Shown here piece after piece: positions 61,053 through 64,000 of a DNA stretch of 64,000 nt (its first letter is position 1; each line of letters begins with the position of its first letter). Under the pieces are notes generated by a model. The model saw nothing but the letters and a program-made list of their open reading frames with translations. It was not told the DNA's origin and made no database searches. The stretch covers positions 42,018,869 through 42,082,868 of the forward strand of contig CM039503.1 in assembly GCA_022432975.1 (NCBI GenBank), in the 5' to 3' direction. The stretch comes from Begonia masoniana. Taxonomy: Eukaryota > Streptophyta > Magnoliopsida > Cucurbitales > Begoniaceae. The position numbers and the translations under genes were made by a program.

Positions 61053-64000
61053 ATGGTGAGAGGACACCAGGATGAAGCAAGCGATAGTGCTAGGGCCATA
61101 GACCGATTAACTGAGCTAGTGGGGGTACAGTCCCGCATGGTAGAACGTATGATGGCCAGAGAAGACAACGATAATAATAATAACAACCATGCAAATGCTC
61201 CACGTGACACCAGTGGGGATAGATTCAGGCGACTCCAGCCGCCTACATTTGATGGACTATCTACCGACCCAACTCACGCTGAGGAATGAGTCCGGAAGAT
61301 AGAGAGAATGTTTAGATGCGCAGAGGTGGAAGAAAATAAGAAGGTTCTATGTGCCACGTATCAGCTCACCAAGAATGCAGGATTTTGGTGGGACACTGTC
61401 CAGGCAACAACAGTGGCGTTAAGCTGGGAAGGATTCAAACAAATATTCTATGAGAAGTATTTTGACAGAAGTGCGAAGAAAGAAAAGATGATAGAGTTCT
61501 CTTTGCTATGACAGTATGGATCAGTGGCCGAATATGTTCAGAAGTTCGAATCCTTATTCCGCTATGCACCACATCTGGTGGACACCGATGAGAATAAGGT
61601 ACACCAGTTCATTTAAGGGCTAAAATTGGACCTTTTACGCGGGATTACAACCGGGGGTTTTGATGAGGCACCGTACACAAAGGTGGTGGCCAAGGCTTAT
61701 TAGTTAGAGGCCTTAGAGGCGAAGTTCTAGAGACAGAGGGATTCATCCAGAGGGATTATTCGAAATGTTCCTCAACAGCAACAACAACAACAAAGAGGTC
61801 AAAATTTACAACCTCAACAGCAACAGAACAAGGGCATTAAGAGGCCCAATGAGACCACCATTTATCAAGACAAGGGGAAGAGGCCAATGGGGGCTCCTCA
61901 ATATTCAGCATGCCCGCGATGCCGGAAAATTCACAGGGGCGAATGCAGACTCATCACTGGCCAATGTTTCCGTTGTGGCAAAGAGGGCCATCACGTCCGG
62001 GATTGCCCATTGCCGGATACGAGACCAAATCAAGCCGCACCAAGAGTTTTTGCAATGTTAGAGGATGATGATGATACCGCCCAGCACACAACAATTACAG
62101 GTACAATTCCAATATGTGATGCACCTACTTATACCTTGTGTGACACGGGGGCCACACATTCGTTTGTGGCAATGGACTTCGTGGTTAGAGAGAAGTTTTG
62201 TTGTATGCCGTCAGATCAGCCCTACAGCATTATGCTACCGTCCGGAGAGTTTATGCACTCCGAGCAGGTTGTACGGGGTGATATAGTGTCAGTAGGAGAC
62301 CAAAAGTTGTATGCTAATCTTATCGTTATCGGTATGAGAGGATACGATGTGATTTTGGGGATGGACTGGCTGTTTAGACATTACGCCACTATCAACTGCT
62401 GGTCCGGGCTAGTGTCATTTAAGCGCCCGAACGAGGTAGAGTTCTCCTATCATGCAATACCAAAGAAACACCGTATACCTGTTATATCTTCCTTAAAAGC
62501 TCAACAGCTGATGAGGTCAGGATGCATCGGATTTCTTGCCCACGTAGTAGATGTTCAAAGGCAGGGTGAGGTGGAACTTCAAAATATTCCGGTAGTTCGA
62601 AACTTCCCGGAGGTCTTCTTAGACGACCTGCCAGGATTGCCACCGGACCACGAGATTGAGTTTGAAATTGATGTATATCCTGGTGCTGAACCGGTATCGA
62701 AGAATCCGTACCGTATGACGCCGATAAAGCTGAGGGAGCTGAAGGCTCAACTAAAAGAATTGGTGGACAAGGGCTTTGTGCGCCCTAGTTTCTCTTCGTG
62801 GGGCGCTCCCGTCTTGTTCATTAAGAAGAAGGATGGATCCCTACCAATGTGCATTGATTATCGGGAGCTGAACAAGTTGACCATCAAGAATAAGTACCTG
62901 TTGCCGAGGATTGATGATTTGTTTGACCAGCTGCAAGGAGCTCGGGTATTCTCAAAGATTGACTTACGCTCCGGTTATTATCAATTGAAGGTCAGGCCTG
63001 AGGATGTTCCAAAGACCGCCTTCAGGACCCGGTACAGACACTATGAGTTTTTAGTGATGTCGTTTGGGTTGACTAATGCCTCGGCGACATTTTATGGACT
63101 TGATGAACAGGATATTCCAAGATTTCTTGGATAAATTTATAATCGTCTTCATCGACGACATCCTGGTTTACTCTAGAAGTGAGGCCGAGCACAAGGAACA
63201 CTTGGCAATTGTGCTATCAACTTTGAAACAACACCAATTGTACGCCAAGTTGTCGAAGTGTGAATTCTGGTTGAGCATGATTAACTTCCTAGGCCATGTG
63301 GTGTCGGCAGAAGGAGTGTCCGTGAATCCAGCCAAGATTCTGGCAGTGAAAGAATGGCCGAGACCGAGAAATACCAGTGAGGTACGGAGTTTTATCGGGT
63401 TAGCTGGTTATTACAGAAAGTTTATCAAAGGATTTTCTGTGATAGCGAAACCTTTGACCAGCTTAACGAGGAAGGACATCAAGTTCAAGTGGTCTGAAGC
63501 TTGTGAGGTGAGTTTTCAGACACTTAACCAGAAATTAACCACTGCTCCTCTGTTAGTATTGCCAGTTGAAGATGGCAAATTCAGTGTATACTGTGATGCG
63601 TCTAAGGTCGGCTTGGGGTGTGTATTAATGCAAGAAGGGAAAGTAGTGGCGTACGCATCTAGACAATTGAAGAACCATGAACAAAACTACCCTACACATG
63701 ACCTCGAGTTAACGGCAGTTGTGTTTGCGCTGAAAGTATGGAGACACCACTTGTATGGACAATCATGTGAGGTGTTTTCTGATCACAAGAGCCTGAGGTA
63801 CATATTTACCCAAAAAGAATTAAACGTGAGACAAAGACGGTGGTTAGAATTTGTGAAAGATTACGATGTTGAGATTAAATACCACCCCGGTAAAACTAAT
63901 GTGGTAGCCGATGCACTGAGTAGGATGCCAGCTATTATGCAACCGGCTATGTCGGCCGTATCAATGCTTTTGAGGACAGAGATACAGAAGTTCGGTATGG
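61053..64000 (+). pseudogene. gag-pol of the right-hand A-family element, broken and cut by the window end
   Basis: The original start, ATGGTGAGAGGACACC, is kept at 61053. Gag (KNAGFWWDTVQ, YGSVAEYVQKFES) is interrupted by at least five in-frame stops (near 61287, 61509, 61614, 61700 and 61727). From 61887 an open stretch of 415 codons in the same frame has a CCHC knuckle ([14 protein letters not shown]), an intact-looking protease site (DTGATHSF), [11 protein letters not shown] and the reverse transcriptase up to about 63090. A one-base insertion in a T run there shifts the frame. From 63094 the reverse transcriptase active site (FIDDILVYS), RNase H ([11 protein letters not shown]) and more are open to the end of the window in the new frame. 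The start, protease and RT-RNase H parts are better kept than in element A. Confidence 0.9.

Larger units (their letters stand above)
58305..64000 (+). mobile_element. Second A-family Ty3/gypsy chromovirus, cut by the window end
   Basis: The order is a 5' LTR (58305-60891), a primer site, gag, protease, reverse transcriptase and RNase H, running out of the window. The proteins are close homologues of element A on the other strand. The 3' LTR and right TSD are outside the window; the left flank is CCAAG (58300-58304). Confidence 0.92.

Overview
The window looks like repeat-rich nuclear DNA of a flowering plant, most likely a dicot. The support is one intact, intronless PHT1-type phosphate transporter with a plant-type promoter, a MuDR-like MULE, a plant hAT remnant, a Ty1/copia element, and several chromodomain Ty3/gypsy elements with very long LTRs. 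A cucurbit-like genome is a guess from the look of the repeats and cannot be shown here.

Left 40.6 kb: LTR retrotransposons nested inside one another, resolved by TG...CA ends and 5-bp target-site duplications (TSDs). A broken hAT transposase (minus strand, 14488-22300) is split by LTR B1 (14856-21689, TSD AAATT). B1 is itself split by LTR D (16651-21428, TSD TAAGT). The hAT C-terminal end is also cut by an A-family LTR ending at 14487. That A LTR contains a partial B LTR (1-3220) and a complete non-coding element C (3481-14012, TSD TGACG). Next comes an internally deleted copia element (23359-40575, TSD TAGAC). Its 5' LTR was invaded by a 13.7-kb gypsy element A (26392-40109). Element A holds solo LTR B2 (36354-39950, TSD CCATC) and a 197-bp palindromic insertion in pol (29326-29522, TSD CCATC).

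The LTRs carry very large minisatellites: 54/37-bp units at 1-2152, 37-bp units at 4559-6296, 71-bp units at 18125-18660 and 19612-20117, and 27-bp units at 36703-37318 and 37671-39170. There is also a 1362-nt pure T run (6585-7946) and about 950 nt of pure AAT (8262-9211). These two runs, together with homopolymer-indel differences between duplicated segments, suggest that some of the left half is imperfectly assembled or unpolished.

Middle (40.6-54.4 kb): old gypsy gag-protease debris with a solo LTR inside it (43234-45288, TSD TACTC), AT-rich sequence with no recognisable gene, then a decayed MULE with long terminal inverted repeats (50088-54392). The MULE carries a transposase pseudogene on the minus strand and a convergent open frame of the putative plant transposon protein type on the plus strand.

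Right (54.4-64 kb): the only convincing host gene, a PHT1 phosphate transporter (54948-56531), has a PHR1-type P1BS site next to a TATA box. It is followed by AT-rich intergenic DNA and then by another A-family gypsy element (58305 to the window end) with its 5' LTR, primer-binding site and a broken gag-pol.

Two features recur across the unrelated-looking LTR families. One is a CAG|GTAAGT sequence followed 20-45 nt later by GGCCYTACAYCAC. The other is the palindrome TGACGTCA. LTR families C and D also share a hairpin with a compensatory base-pair change.
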